A DNA stretch of 64,000 nucleotides. Source: Desulfitobacterium metallireducens DSM 15288. Its GTDB lineage: Bacteria > Bacillota > Desulfitobacteriia > Desulfitobacteriales > Desulfitobacteriaceae. This document shows positions 7,847-16,775 of the stretch, piece after piece; position 1 is the stretch's first letter, and every line of letters begins with the position of its first letter. Location of the stretch: contig NZ_CP007032.1 of assembly GCF_000231405.2 (NCBI RefSeq), positions 1,302,001 to 1,366,000 on the forward strand, written 5' to 3'. Below the pieces are notes generated by a model. That model made no database searches, was not told the origin of the DNA, and worked only from the letters and a program-made list of their open reading frames with translations. The translations under genes and the position numbers were made by a program.

Positions 7847-7920
7847 TGGCAGGGGATGCAGGAGTTGAACCCACACTAACGGTTTTGGAGACCGCTGTTC
7901 TACCATTAAACTAATCCCCT
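7847..7920 (-). tRNA. tRNA-Trp (anticodon CCA)
   Basis: 74-nt cloverleaf on the minus strand. Acceptor arms AGGGGAT / ATCCCCT with discriminator G and an encoded CCA end. D-arm has AGTTTAATGGTAGA; anticodon loop is CTCCAAA with CCA as anticodon; T-loop is TTCAACT. CCA reads UGG, hence tryptophan. It is a lone tRNA with its own consensus promoter and terminator. Confidence 0.95.
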
Positions 7921-7950
7921 AAAATTCTAAATAAAATAGCGACAATTGCA

Positions 7951-7979
7951 ATTATACTAGAGCAATATTATTATGTCAA
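7951..7979 (-). promoter_or_regulatory. consensus sigma-A promoter of tRNA-Trp
   Basis: Minus strand TTGACA, 17-bp spacer, TATAAT: both hexamers are perfect. The predicted start is some 20-25 bp before the mature tRNA 5' end. Confidence 0.9.
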
Positions 7980-8091
7980 TAATATTTATAGGTATTTATA
8001 TTTTTTCGTTTTGAAAGGATTTTATAATGAAAGGAAGAATAGCCTTATATTATATTAAAATAGAAAACAGATGTCGGAGAGGGGAAGCTAT

Positions 8092-8931
8092 ATGTTTATT
8101 GACTTGCATGTTCATACTGAGGAGTCTGATGGGGCACTTTCTGTAGAAGAAGTGCTGAAATTGGCCTCGGAACGTGGGATAGAAGCTCTCTCATTGACAG
8201 ATCATGAAACGACACATGGAGTAGAACTAGCTCAGCATTACATAGATAAATTCAAATTGAAGGTTGTTCCTGGGGTAGAGCTGGTCACGGCTTTTAAAGA
8301 TATCGAAGTCCATTTGCTTGGATATTTTGGGGAGACCTGTCTCAATAATTTGCAACTTCAGGATCGTTTGAAAGAATTACGATTGCAAAGGACGGCGCTT
8401 GCTTATGATATGGTTAAGCAACTACAACGGGAAGGGTTATCTTTAAAGTGGAGTGAGGTGGAGAAAGTCGCCAATCCGGAAGGTACAGTGAGCAAAGGTC
8501 ACATTATGCACGCCATTCATAATCATTTTGAAAAATCAGAAGAAATACCCTGGCGTGTGATATCTGCCCTTTTTCAACCTGGTGGTGCTGTATATTTACC
8601 TTTTTTAGAGCATTCCTTTGCGGAAGCAGTTGACTTAATTTATGCTTGTGGCGGAATGCCTGTACTTGCCCATCCAGGGCTACTTAATAATTTGAGAATC
8701 GTAAATGAACTTCTGTCCCAACGTCCGATCGGCTTAGAAGTTTATTATGGATACTGGGAAAAAAGAGAAACTTTGATCAGAGAATTTGAAGCCTTAGGAG
8801 GAGAAAAGGCTATTCTCATTACGGGAGGCAGTGATTTTCACGGCCCTTTTAGTCAAGTGACTTTAGGTCAAATCGATGTTCCTTATGAATGTCTTGAAAT
8901 TCTTGAAAAAGGGATAAAATCAGCCTTCTAG
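8092..8931 (+). CDS. PHP-domain phosphoesterase (RNase AM / YciV family)
   Basis: 279-residue PHP-fold metal hydrolase. The N-terminal IDLHVHTEESDGALS carries the first HxH metal ligands, LTDHETTHG the second set, VPGVELVT the Glu, and VLAHPG plus the late GGSDFHG the remaining ligands. This YciV/TrpH group includes the E. coli enzyme that hydrolyses 3',5'-nucleotide bisphosphates and trims RNA 5' ends, so an oligonucleotide or pAp phosphatase role is likely. Start at 8092 (ribosome site GGAGAGGGG just before); the ATG at 8071 would swallow that site. Followed after 38 bp by the BON gene, probably co-transcribed. Confidence 0.85.
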   Translation: MFIDLHVHTEESDGALSVEEVLKLASERGIEALSLTDHETTHGVELAQHYIDKFKLKVVPGVELVTAFKDIEVHLLGYFGETCLNNLQLQDRLKELRLQRTALAYDMVKQLQREGLSLKWSEVEKVANPEGTVSKGHIMHAIHNHFEKSEEIPWRVISALFQPGGAVYLPFLEHSFAEAVDLIYACGGMPVLAHPGLLNNLRIVNELLSQRPIGLEVYYGYWEKRETLIREFEALGGEKAILITGGSDFHGPFSQVTLGQIDVPYECLEILEKGIKSAF

Positions 8932-8969
8932 ACAAAAACTAAAGTCAGTTTTTGACTGGAGGGACGAAT

Positions 8970-9857
8970 ATGCAAAAAATGAGATCTGAAAAGGAAGTTT
9001 TCCAAGACATAAAACAATTAATCCAAACTCACTTTGGAGAAAGTGGCCAAGGTCTTCATGTTGATGTAAAGGGGGATAAAGTTACCCTTTGGGGAACGGT
9101 AGATGCCTTGTCTGAGAAAGATTTCATAGGGCAGCGGATTGGTCGGGTTGACGGAGTTAGAGAGATTGATAACTCCTTAACCGTGGCTAACGATGGCAAT
9201 GTTAGTGATAAAGATATTGAGAAACAAGTTTCCGAGAGATTTACCCAGTCCAATTATGAGGACATTACTCACCTTGGCTGTCGGGTGAGTCAGGGAATAG
9301 TCACCTTATTGGGTCATGTCGAAACGCAAAGTACCGAGCGGTTGGCCAAAAGAATTGCTTCTCAGGTCAGGGGAGTTAAGGAGATTCGGAGTGAGATTCA
9401 ATTTCTTGAGAAGGCGGTCGATGATGCAACGTTGGTTAATCGAGTTGAGAATGCCTTTGTTGCCTCACCTTGGGTCGATGCACATGAAATTAAAACGACA
9501 GCTCGTAATGGATTGATTACTATTACAGGAATGGTCGATACTCAAGAAGCTATTGAATGGGCAGTCGAAACGGCTTACCAAGTTCCAGGAGTAAAAGCGG
9601 TTATGAGCGAACTCTTTGCTCGTCATCGTTCTCAGGGTGAAGATTTACAGATGACGGAGCAATTGGTAAGGAAACTAGGTCAACATGGACTAACGAGTCA
9701 GCAAGTTCGAGCCTTTGTTCAAGATGGAATCGCTTTTTTTAGTGGCGAGGTATATTCTGATGAAGACCGCCGATGGGCGGAATCAATGGTCCATCATGTT
9801 TCCGGAATTCATGGAATGAATAGTTCCATTAAAGTAGCATCACATAGTATTAAGTAA
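8970..9857 (+). CDS. four-BON-domain protein
   Basis: 295 residues made of four consecutive BON repeats at roughly 8-70, 75-140, 145-215 and 225-292. Each shows the pattern (V)xGxVTLxGxVxxxxxxxxAxxxxxxVxGVxxV. BON domains bind phospholipids or act as periplasmic adaptors in diderms; here there is no signal peptide or membrane segment, so the protein looks cytoplasmic. Start chosen at 8970 (GGAGGGA at 8958-8964) over the upstream in-frame ATG at 8952. Its function in monoderm Firmicutes is not established. Likely in one transcript with the PHP gene, closed by a strong terminator. Confidence 0.85.
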   Translation: MQKMRSEKEVFQDIKQLIQTHFGESGQGLHVDVKGDKVTLWGTVDALSEKDFIGQRIGRVDGVREIDNSLTVANDGNVSDKDIEKQVSERFTQSNYEDITHLGCRVSQGIVTLLGHVETQSTERLAKRIASQVRGVKEIRSEIQFLEKAVDDATLVNRVENAFVASPWVDAHEIKTTARNGLITITGMVDTQEAIEWAVETAYQVPGVKAVMSELFARHRSQGEDLQMTEQLVRKLGQHGLTSQQVRAFVQDGIAFFSGEVYSDEDRRWAESMVHHVSGIHGMNSSIKVASHSIK

Positions 9858-9870
9858 GTAAATTCTTGAT

Positions 9871-9909
9871 TAACAAAGCCCAACCTTATTTCAAGGTTGG
9901 GCTTTGTTA
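9871..9909 (+). terminator. intrinsic terminator after the BON-domain gene
   Basis: Perfect 17-bp inverted repeat TAACAAAGCCCAACCTT / AAGGTTGGGCTTTGTTA around ATTTC, with a T-rich 3' side. Confidence 0.85.
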
Positions 9910-10011
9910 AAGTATATGTAAAATTTTCTGTGGCAAAAAATTAACAAACAATATAGAAGCGATGTGTTATAATAAATTCGTTCGGTTTATTCTTCATGGA
10001 GGTGATGAGGT

Positions 10012-10974
10012 ACGGATCCAATAACTCACGGCTTGATCGGGGCAGCTTTGAGCACCTTTTCCGGGCATCCGATACAGATTACTGATCCAGTATTTTTAGG
10101 GTGTACCTTAGGCGCAATGTTACCTGATTTAGATATAGTCACTTATTTTAAGGGAAGACTCAATTATTTAATGAAACATCGTGGAGCAAGCCATTCTCTC
10201 TTGGCTTTAAGCGGAATGGCTCTAGGACTGGGAAGCCTTATTTATGCAATGTATCCTACGACTTCTTGGGGTACCATTGTTTTTTGGACTTTGATTGGGA
10301 CATTGTCTCATGGTTTAAGTGATCTATTAAACTCCTATGGAGCAGAGTTATTCTGGCCTTTCTTTCGCAAGAAACTAACCGTTGACATGATCATTGTCAC
10401 CGATCCCGTTGTTCTCGGATTTTTCATATTATCTCTTGTGATCTCTATACTCCACCCCACAATGGCGATGCATTCGTCCTTAACGGCATTCCTTCTAAGT
10501 ATAGGGTATCTTTTCTATCGAGAATCGTATCGTATAAAAACACGAGATAAGCTGATGCAGCGATATAAAATTACGGATAAAACGCGGATCAAGGTTTTGC
10601 CGGCCATGTATAAACCTTTTAATTGGTCCTTTTTACTCTTTGAAGAAACAGAAGTTCGATTTGGTATAGTGCTTGGAGAAAAAGCTCGGATTTTGAAGAA
10701 CTTACCCCGTTGCGATCACAGTGATCCTTCGATTGCTAATGCAATGGAGGGTGGATTAGCAGAGATTTTTACTCAATTTACCCCATATTATCATGTCCTT
10801 CTTAAAGAAGAAGATGATCAGCTTAAAGTCGAATTTCTCGACCTTCGCTATTGGGATAGAGAAGATTTTCTTTATACAGGAGAGGTTTTAATGCTTCCTG
10901 ATGGTCAAATTGCTGAAGAAACCTTTTATTCCTTTAAAAGCAGAAATTCAGCCGGAATTGTCCTTGAATATTAA
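10012..10974 (+). CDS. membrane-bound metal-dependent hydrolase-like protein (DUF457/YdjM type), apparent ACG start
   Basis: 320-residue protein with several membrane spans in its first 170 residues and a soluble C-terminal half. Conserved polar motifs PITHG (residues 3-7), MLPDLD, HRGASHS and LSHGLSDLLNSYG are those of the DUF457 family, often called membrane-bound metal-dependent hydrolases; the true reaction is unknown. The frame is open to a TGA at 10006. Only a TTG at 10033 is a standard start, but that removes the family N-terminus (x)DPITHGLIGA. A strong ribosome site, GGAGGTGA at 9998-10005, lies 6 bp before ACG at 10012, exactly where homologues have ATG. Confidence 0.8.
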   Translation, partial: TDPITHGLIGAALSTFSGHPIQITDPVFLGCTLGAMLPDLDIVTYFKGRLNYLMKHRGASHSLLALSGMALGLGSLIYAMYPTTSWGTIVFWTLIGTLSHGLSDLLNSYGAELFWPFFRKKLTVDMIIVTDPVVLGFFILSLVISILHPTMAMHSSLTAFLLSIGYLFYRESYRIKTRDKLMQRYKITDKTRIKVLPAMYKPFNWSFLLFEETEVRFGIVLGEKARILKNLPRCDHSDPSIANAMEGGLAEIFTQFTPYYHVLLKEEDDQLKVEFLDLRYWDREDFLYTGEVLMLPDGQIAEETFYSFKSRNSAGIVLEY

Positions 10975-10996
10975 TTGAAAATTCTAAGATGATGCC

Positions 10997-11026
10997 AGAA
11001 CCTCTGTAATCAGAGGTTCTATTTCT
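10997..11026 (+). terminator. intrinsic terminator after the DUF457-type gene
   Basis: AGAACCTCTG / CAGAGGTTCT stem with a TAAT loop, followed by a weak T-rich tail (ATTTCT). Confidence 0.6.
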
Positions 11027-11099
11027 GTCATCGATGGCTGAGTCTATTGACTTCAAATTCGACATCAACCATAATTAAATCTAGTGTGGAGGTGGGATT

Positions 11100-13574
11100 G
11101 TGCCAAAAAAACAGAAGAGCTTTCGGGTAATGTGGCAGGTTGTTGCAGTCCTGACTGGAATTTTGGGATTTTTCGGGATACTCGGGGAACTTGAGATGAC
11201 GGGGATTGGTCGCGCTATTTATGCCGGATTAAAAGCAGTCTTTGGGGGCATTACGTGGGGAGTCCCTTTAATCTTTTTGCTAGTGACGATTGTCATTGAA
11301 GTAAAGCTAGAGAAGGCTACCCAATTGCGGATCGGAAAGAGTATTTCCCGCTTTTTACTCAAAAATGAAAATACGAATAGTAAGAAAAGAAAGCCTGCGC
11401 AAGCGCGAAAAAGCAAAAAGTCAATCTCTTTACAAGAAGAAAAGAAGGGAATCCCTCTTCCTCAAGGAAAATTAGTAAGCCTTCAAGGTTTTAATGATTA
11501 CTTTGCATCAGATGAAGGCCCAGAAATCGAAAGTGCGGCGACAAAAGAGCCTTTGACTGAACTAGGCCGAGATTTTACGACTTATTTTCAGGAGGGTCAG
11601 GAGTTCTCATTCCAGCCGTTAGGAACCCAATTTACGACGGTTCAGCCACTCAAAGGGTTTCCTAGCTATTTTGAACATGTCCAATCAGAATATGAAAAAG
11701 AATCGAAAATATCGAGTGTAATACCGGAAAAACGAGATTGGCTAAGTGTTTTAAAGGAAGATTCCGAAAAGAGGGTTCCGGGTCAAATCGCGCAGCTAGC
11801 TCAGTATCAGCCTCAAATAGAGTCTTTGAAGGTTGAAGTACCAATTCAGAAAGAAACGGTCCAGGTGAAAGAACTTTCAACAGCTAATTATTCTGAAGAT
11901 GTGCCCACAGTCTCATACATAGAGGCTAAAACCATGGAAACTCAAGATCCAGATTGCCAACTTTTTAACATTAAAGAGAACTTAGTAGAAAGCACACCTG
12001 ATTTAGATATAAGTTTACCTAGTATAGAGGTGAATGAAGAATTTATAGAAATTGATGATAATGAAGTTGATGCCTCTAAAATAGAGTCAGGGGAAGAGAT
12101 AATTACGGAAGTTCCTGATGAGGTCGAAGTTGTTGAAAAGTCTCAAATTGAAAGACAGAAATCTTGGTCTTTACCAAAGTTTGAGATCCTTGATCCTCTT
12201 CTTAATATCCCCGTGGTCTATGATACTGAGACACAAAAAAAACTTGAACAAGTTCTTGCCGATTTCGGAGTTCAGGCCAAAGTTATTCGTGTAACCCGTG
12301 GCCCGGTTATTACGCGTTTTGAATTAGCCCCTGCACCGGGTGTTAAGATTAGCCGAATTGTCCATCTAGCTGATGATATTGCTCTGGGATTAGCTGCTCG
12401 AGATGTCCGAATTGAGGCCCCTATTCCAGGAAAAGCTGCGATCGGGATTGAGGTACCCAATAAACAACCTCGTCCCGTGCCTTTCAAAGAGGTACTTGAA
12501 ACCTCAACGTTCAAGGAAAATCCTTCTAAACTTAAGACTGCACTCGGAAAGGATATTTCGAATCAGCCGGTCATTGCTGACTTAGCTAAAATGCCCCATG
12601 TTCTTATTGCAGGGGCTACGGGATCAGGAAAAAGTGTTTGCATTACAACAATCATTAACTCCATCTTATTCAATGCTCAACCCAATGAAGTAAAATTCTT
12701 AATGGTTGATCCCAAAATGGTCGAGCTCAGTATTTATAATGGAATTCCCCATTTACTCGCGCCAGTGGTAACAGATCCGAAAAAAGCTGCCGCCGCACTT
12801 AAATGGATTGTTAAAGAAATGGAAACACGGTATGAACTTTTCGCTGCAGCTGGAGTAAGGGACATCGGACGTTATAATCGTCAGAAAGCGGGTCTAGATA
12901 AAGTTGCTTCTGCGCTCCCTTGGATAGTCGTAATTATCGATGAGCTAGCTGATTTAATGATAGTCGCGGCAAATGATGTTGAAGAAGCTATCTGCCGTTT
13001 AGCTCAAATGGCCAGAGCAGCAGGGATCCATTTGGTCATCGCGACCCAACGCCCTTCCGTTGATGTTATTACTGGAGTAATTAAAGCGAATATCCCGAGT
13101 CGCATTTCCTTTGCGGTCAGTTCACAGATTGATTCAAGGACAATTCTTGATGCAACCGGTGCAGAAAAACTATTGGGTCGTGGCGATATGCTTTATTCAC
13201 CTCAAGGGCAAAATAAACCGATTCGTGTTCAGGGCTGTTTTGTTTCTGATGATGAGGTGCAGAGAACTATTGATTATTGGAAGTCTCAAGGTAAACCGGA
13301 ATACCTTGCTCCCGAAGGATTTTTTAATGAGACGGAAACGAAAATGGAAAATGCTGGACCGGATGATGAGTTGTTTATTGACGCTGGCCGAATGATTATG
13401 AACACAGGCATGGCATCTGTTTCCTTTCTTCAACGTAAATTTAAGCTGGGATATGCAAGAGCTGCTCGTTTAATTGATCTCTTAGAAGATAACGGAGTTG
13501 TTGGAGGGTATGAGGGAAGTAAGCCCCGACAGATTTTAATGACAAAAGAAGAGTTTGAGGAACGATTTGGTTGA
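11100..13574 (+). CDS. FtsK/SpoIIIE-family DNA translocase
   Basis: 824 residues. Residues 1-75 carry two membrane spans, fewer than the four usual for SpoIIIE, so the anchor looks shortened. Residues 80-360 are a charged, low-conservation linker rich in Glu. The motor follows: alpha/beta RecA-type domains with Walker A GATGSGKS (about 505-512) and Walker [12 protein letters not shown]. The C-terminal gamma winged helix ([24 protein letters not shown]) reads KOPS/SRS-type sequences. It pumps chromosomal DNA through the division or sporulation septum. GTG start with GGAGGTGGG at 11088-11096. Whether this is the sporulation or the vegetative paralogue cannot be told from the sequence. Confidence 0.92.
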   Translation: MPKKQKSFRVMWQVVAVLTGILGFFGILGELEMTGIGRAIYAGLKAVFGGITWGVPLIFLLVTIVIEVKLEKATQLRIGKSISRFLLKNENTNSKKRKPAQARKSKKSISLQEEKKGIPLPQGKLVSLQGFNDYFASDEGPEIESAATKEPLTELGRDFTTYFQEGQEFSFQPLGTQFTTVQPLKGFPSYFEHVQSEYEKESKISSVIPEKRDWLSVLKEDSEKRVPGQIAQLAQYQPQIESLKVEVPIQKETVQVKELSTANYSEDVPTVSYIEAKTMETQDPDCQLFNIKENLVESTPDLDISLPSIEVNEEFIEIDDNEVDASKIESGEEIITEVPDEVEVVEKSQIERQKSWSLPKFEILDPLLNIPVVYDTETQKKLEQVLADFGVQAKVIRVTRGPVITRFELAPAPGVKISRIVHLADDIALGLAARDVRIEAPIPGKAAIGIEVPNKQPRPVPFKEVLETSTFKENPSKLKTALGKDISNQPVIADLAKMPHVLIAGATGSGKSVCITTIINSILFNAQPNEVKFLMVDPKMVELSIYNGIPHLLAPVVTDPKKAAAALKWIVKEMETRYELFAAAGVRDIGRYNRQKAGLDKVASALPWIVVIIDELADLMIVAANDVEEAICRLAQMARAAGIHLVIATQRPSVDVITGVIKANIPSRISFAVSSQIDSRTILDATGAEKLLGRGDMLYSPQGQNKPIRVQGCFVSDDEVQRTIDYWKSQGKPEYLAPEGFFNETETKMENAGPDDELFIDAGRMIMNTGMASVSFLQRKFKLGYARAARLIDLLEDNGVVGGYEGSKPRQILMTKEEFEERFG

Positions 13575-13664
13575 TCGAGTAAGCGGTTGTATAAGAACTC
13601 AATGTGTTACACATACTAAGAGAAATAAATCCCTTGAATTGGGTAAACAGGGAGGAAATTTCTG

Positions 13665-14018
13665 ATGGATAAGCTTAAGTGTAACGCGGTCAACTGTCTA
13701 TACAATTACAATACCCTTTGCAGTGCAGGAGAAATCAAAGTCCAAGGTGAACGTGCATTGGGTAGTGGTTCTACGTTTTGTGGAACCTTCAATTCACGGA
13801 GCTTAGGGAATTATGTATCTTCAATTGGGAATATGAATTATGGTGGCGCCGCAAAACAAATGTTTAGCAATACGACAATGGAACCTCAGGTCGTTTGTGA
13901 TGCAGTGAACTGTACTTATAATAACGATCAAATCTGTAATGCCGATGCCATACAAATTCAAAATGAAGTCTCAACAACTGCGGAACAAACAGAGTGTCAA
14001 ACCTTCTATCCGCGCTGA
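13665..14018 (+). CDS. DUF1540 cysteine-motif protein, two repeats
   Basis: 117 residues with two copies of the DUF1540 motif: CNAVNCLYNYNTLCSA near the N-terminus, closing with FCGTF, and CDAVNCTYNNDQICNA, closing with CQTFYP. Each repeat has four cysteines (CxxxxC, C, C), suggesting zinc or disulfide cross-links. A Gly/Ser/Asn-rich linker joins them. DUF1540 proteins are frequent in spore formers and their role is unknown; a spore or stress function is a guess. ATG start with GGAGGAA at 13651-13657. Confidence 0.85.
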   Translation: MDKLKCNAVNCLYNYNTLCSAGEIKVQGERALGSGSTFCGTFNSRSLGNYVSSIGNMNYGGAAKQMFSNTTMEPQVVCDAVNCTYNNDQICNADAIQIQNEVSTTAEQTECQTFYPR

Positions 14019-14059
14019 TCTCTGCTCCTATTAGATTTTCAATCCGTGAATTCTTAAAA

Positions 14060-14110
14060 TAGAGCACACTATGAGTCGTTAACATCGATTCTTGGTGTGT
14101 TCTATTTTTA
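14060..14110 (+). terminator. hairpin terminator after the DUF1540 gene
   Basis: TAGAGCACAC pairs with GTGTGTTCTA across a 30-nt loop, followed by TTTTTA. The loop is large, so efficiency is uncertain. Confidence 0.55.
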
Positions 14111-14251
14111 TGCTTTAGAGGATTAAATGAGCAGATGTCGAAAATTTTATAAGTTAGATATACATTTGCATGAATGCCATATTCTCGCAGATTATACATA
14201 CTAATGATTAGAAAGAAGAAAATTTTCTTTTAATAGAGGAGGGATGAACAA

Positions 14252-15475
14252 CTGTCTTCACATATTAAGGCCTTTTGGCTGATTTCATTCCTGTTTACAG
14301 CAATTTTTAGTTTTTTATACCTGTGGTTCACGCTTTTTCCTGGCGAAATAGATCCTTTAGCCCTTCAAATTTTTGGTTTTGAACAAGTTCAGAGGGGAAA
14401 ATCCTATAGTCTCATTCCTCGCCTTTGCTATATTTTAAGCTTTTTACTCCAAATTTCTTGTTTGGGGTGGTTGATTTTTTCAGGAAGAATTCGCGGACTT
14501 GTCCGTGATGCCATGAAAATTTCTGGAGGGCGAGAGTGGGTTAGTATTCTGTTGATTATTATTAGAACGTGGTTTTTGCTCAAACTCCTAAGTTTTCCCT
14601 TTAGTATATATAGTCAATATTTCTGGCAACATCAGTGGGGCTTTTCTAATCAGAGCTTAGGGGCCTGGATCTTGGATGATTTTAAAACTTCACTCTTAGA
14701 TGTCGGATTAACAGTCCTTGGGGGAATGATTCTTTTTGGATTGTTTAGGCATTGGCCCCGAGCATGGTGGGCTGTGGGAGGATCTTTTTTTGCAGCTTGG
14801 TTGGTTTTTCAATCTCTGCTTTGGCCAATTTTAGTTGCACCGCTCTTCAATCATTTTAGCAAAGTAGAAAATCTCCAAATTGTGAATATGGTCAACGAAC
14901 TTGCTGAAAGGGCGGGGTTAAATATAAATCAGCTTTTGGTCATGGACGCAAGTCAAAGGACAACCAAAGCGAATGCTTATTTTACTGGGGTGGGTAGTAC
15001 TCAAAGAATTGTCCTTTATGACACTTTGCTAAAAGATTATGATCTAGGCGAAATCAAAGCGGTTATTGCCCATGAAATGGCTCATTGGAAATATGGACAT
15101 ATCCTAAAAGGATTACTCTTAGGCATCTTAGGGAGTTTCTTACTTTGGCGGCTTGCCTTTTGGGTCTTAAATTCAATGTTTCCTTCGAGAAAGTATTCGC
15201 CTGAGGTCTGGACGATTTTATTGTTCTTCCTTTTAATCATGAGCTTTCTAAGTAATCCACTTCAGAATTATGTTTCTCGGCAAATGGAAACTGAAGCGGA
15301 TATCTTGGCGGTTCAACTGACGAAAGATGTTTCCTCAACCGTTCGTTTACAAAGCAATCTTGCTACGCGTAATCTTTCGGATGTATCTCCGCCACCGTTT
15401 ATCACGTGGTTTAGTTACACTCATCCTTCGGCAGTAACGCGAATAGAGACGATTCAGGAGCTTTCACAGAAATAA
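14252..15475 (+). CDS. M48 family (Ste24/CAAX-type) membrane zinc metalloprotease, apparent CTG start
   Basis: 407 residues with about six membrane spans. HEMAH (in VIAHEMAHWKYGH) gives two zinc histidines and the catalytic Glu; EADILAVQL supplies the third ligand. Ste24-type enzymes cleave membrane proteins or CAAX-type peptides. The first standard start is TTG at 14462, but that would delete the N-terminal span and the conserved FEQVQRGKSY segment. The frame is open upstream only to CTG at 14252, 8 bp after GGAGGG (14238-14243). An ATG at 14244 in another frame stops after 12 codons. I therefore read CTG as the start, or a single-base indel at that point. Confidence 0.82.
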   Translation: MSSHIKAFWLISFLFTAIFSFLYLWFTLFPGEIDPLALQIFGFEQVQRGKSYSLIPRLCYILSFLLQISCLGWLIFSGRIRGLVRDAMKISGGREWVSILLIIIRTWFLLKLLSFPFSIYSQYFWQHQWGFSNQSLGAWILDDFKTSLLDVGLTVLGGMILFGLFRHWPRAWWAVGGSFFAAWLVFQSLLWPILVAPLFNHFSKVENLQIVNMVNELAERAGLNINQLLVMDASQRTTKANAYFTGVGSTQRIVLYDTLLKDYDLGEIKAVIAHEMAHWKYGHILKGLLLGILGSFLLWRLAFWVLNSMFPSRKYSPEVWTILLFFLLIMSFLSNPLQNYVSRQMETEADILAVQLTKDVSSTVRLQSNLATRNLSDVSPPPFITWFSYTHPSAVTRIETIQELSQK

Positions 15476-15587
15476 GATTTTTATATTCTTTTATTGTTGA
15501 TCCCTTTGGAGTATGATTAGTCTAATTCACATTTTACGGGTTATTTAAGCCTCGAATTATTACTAGAGAGTGAGAGGAAGAGAGAAA

Positions 15588-16220
15588 ATGGCAAAGTTCT
15601 TAGTGGTGGATTTTGAATTTTCTGTACCAAGGGCATATGGTAAGCCAAGAGCCTGGTTTCCAGAAATAATTGAGGTTGGAGCGGTGCTGTCGGATTCTCT
15701 AGGCAATCCGACAGACCAAACCTATAGCGCTTTTGTCAAACCTAGAATTTGGACACGCTTGGCTGAGGAAAGCTATGCGATAACAGGAATACGTCAAGCA
15801 GATATAGATGGGGGCGTTGACATTGAGGCCTCTTTAAATATCCTGCAAAAAATGTCCCCTGACAAGGATACGTGGTTAGTCGCCTGGGGAGATGCTGATC
15901 GAAAAGTCCTCGGTAACGTCTGTGAAAAATATAGTTTGGACTATCCTTTTGCTTGGGACAACTATTTAGATCTGGCCGAGGAATATAAAATTTTTTGTAA
16001 GTTAGATAGAAAAGCATCCTTAAAACGGGCGATTGAGGAAAATGAAATTCCGCAAATCGGGATTCTTCATTCAGCTTTAGATGATGCAATCAATGCTGCC
16101 CAGGTTATGGCATGGATGATGAAGAACGGCTGGGTGATGGGAAGTCTAGAGGCTACTAAAGATGCGGAGACCAAGGCTGCGGTTACGCATACGAGAAGTA
16201 AGGAAAACCGTTTGGTTTGA
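15588..16220 (+). CDS. DEDDh 3'-5' exonuclease, KapD-like
   Basis: 210-residue exonuclease-fold protein. The DEDDh catalytic set is visible: VDFEF (residues 7-11), EVGAV, a middle Asp in WGDADRKVL, and HSALDDAINAA near 165-175. KapD of B. subtilis (205 residues) inhibits the KinA route into sporulation and has the same architecture; the family otherwise includes RNA/DNA 3' trimming enzymes. The ATG at 15588 follows GAGGAAG; the ATG at 15570 lacks a site. Followed by the Toprim gene after 62 bp, perhaps as one transcript. Nuclease activity is likely; the KapD role is inferred. Confidence 0.8.
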   Translation: MAKFLVVDFEFSVPRAYGKPRAWFPEIIEVGAVLSDSLGNPTDQTYSAFVKPRIWTRLAEESYAITGIRQADIDGGVDIEASLNILQKMSPDKDTWLVAWGDADRKVLGNVCEKYSLDYPFAWDNYLDLAEEYKIFCKLDRKASLKRAIEENEIPQIGILHSALDDAINAAQVMAWMMKNGWVMGSLEATKDAETKAAVTHTRSKENRLV

Positions 16221-16282
16221 ATAAATTAAAGGGTGTTGACAAAGTCTAATGCTAGAAAGACATGCAACTAGGAGAGTGAGCT

Positions 16283-16612
16283 ATGGGCAAAGTCATTATT
16301 GTTGAAGGTAAAACAGACCGTGAGCAACTCTTGAAAGTATTAGACGAACCGGTAGAATTCCTCTGTAGTAATGGTACATTGAGTTATGAGAAACTGGAAG
16401 AATGGGCTGAGTGGTTAGAAAGCTCAGAAATTTATATTTTTGTGGATGCAGATGATCCTGGGAATAAGTTGCGAAAACGAATTAACCAAGAGCTGCCTGA
16501 GGTTCACCATCTTTATACGCATAAAGTGTATCGCGAAATTGCCACAACTCCTATTGATGTATTGACCGAGATTTTAGAACATGCTCATTTTGACGTAAAG
16601 GTTATAGAATAA
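16283..16612 (+). CDS. stand-alone Toprim-domain protein
   Basis: 109 residues that are little more than a Toprim fold: VIIVEGKTDREQL with the catalytic Glu at residues 4-12 and FVDADDPGNKLR with the DxD pair at about 55-57. Such minimal Toprim proteins resemble the catalytic core of RNase M5 and of small primase/topoisomerase-like nucleases. The substrate is unknown; RNA processing is plausible given the neighbouring exonuclease. ATG with AGGAGAGTG upstream. A terminator follows. Confidence 0.8.
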   Translation: MGKVIIVEGKTDREQLLKVLDEPVEFLCSNGTLSYEKLEEWAEWLESSEIYIFVDADDPGNKLRKRINQELPEVHHLYTHKVYREIATTPIDVLTEILEHAHFDVKVIE

Positions 16613-16652
16613 TAATTAGCTTTTTTAGAAAATAAGTATAGAGACAGCCCAG

Positions 16653-16681
16653 AGGACTCGGTATAAGCCGAGTTCTTTTTC
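16653..16681 (+). terminator. intrinsic terminator after the Toprim gene
   Basis: ACTCGG / CCGAGT stem (with an extra G-T pair) around TATAAG, followed by TCTTTTTC. Confidence 0.75.
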
Positions 16682-16775
16682 GATTCCAAAAAGAGAGAAG
16701 TGCTATTCGTACTTTAAAGGAGATTATCGAAAAAAATAGAAATTATAACGAAGATTAAATGAAGGGATGAATGCT

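Noticed and set aside
14136-14142. Spo0A box (TGTCGAA) upstream of the M48 gene, and similar 7-mers at 27022, 32948 and 39845
   Set aside because: About eight such 7-mers are expected by chance in 64 kb on both strands; no further support.
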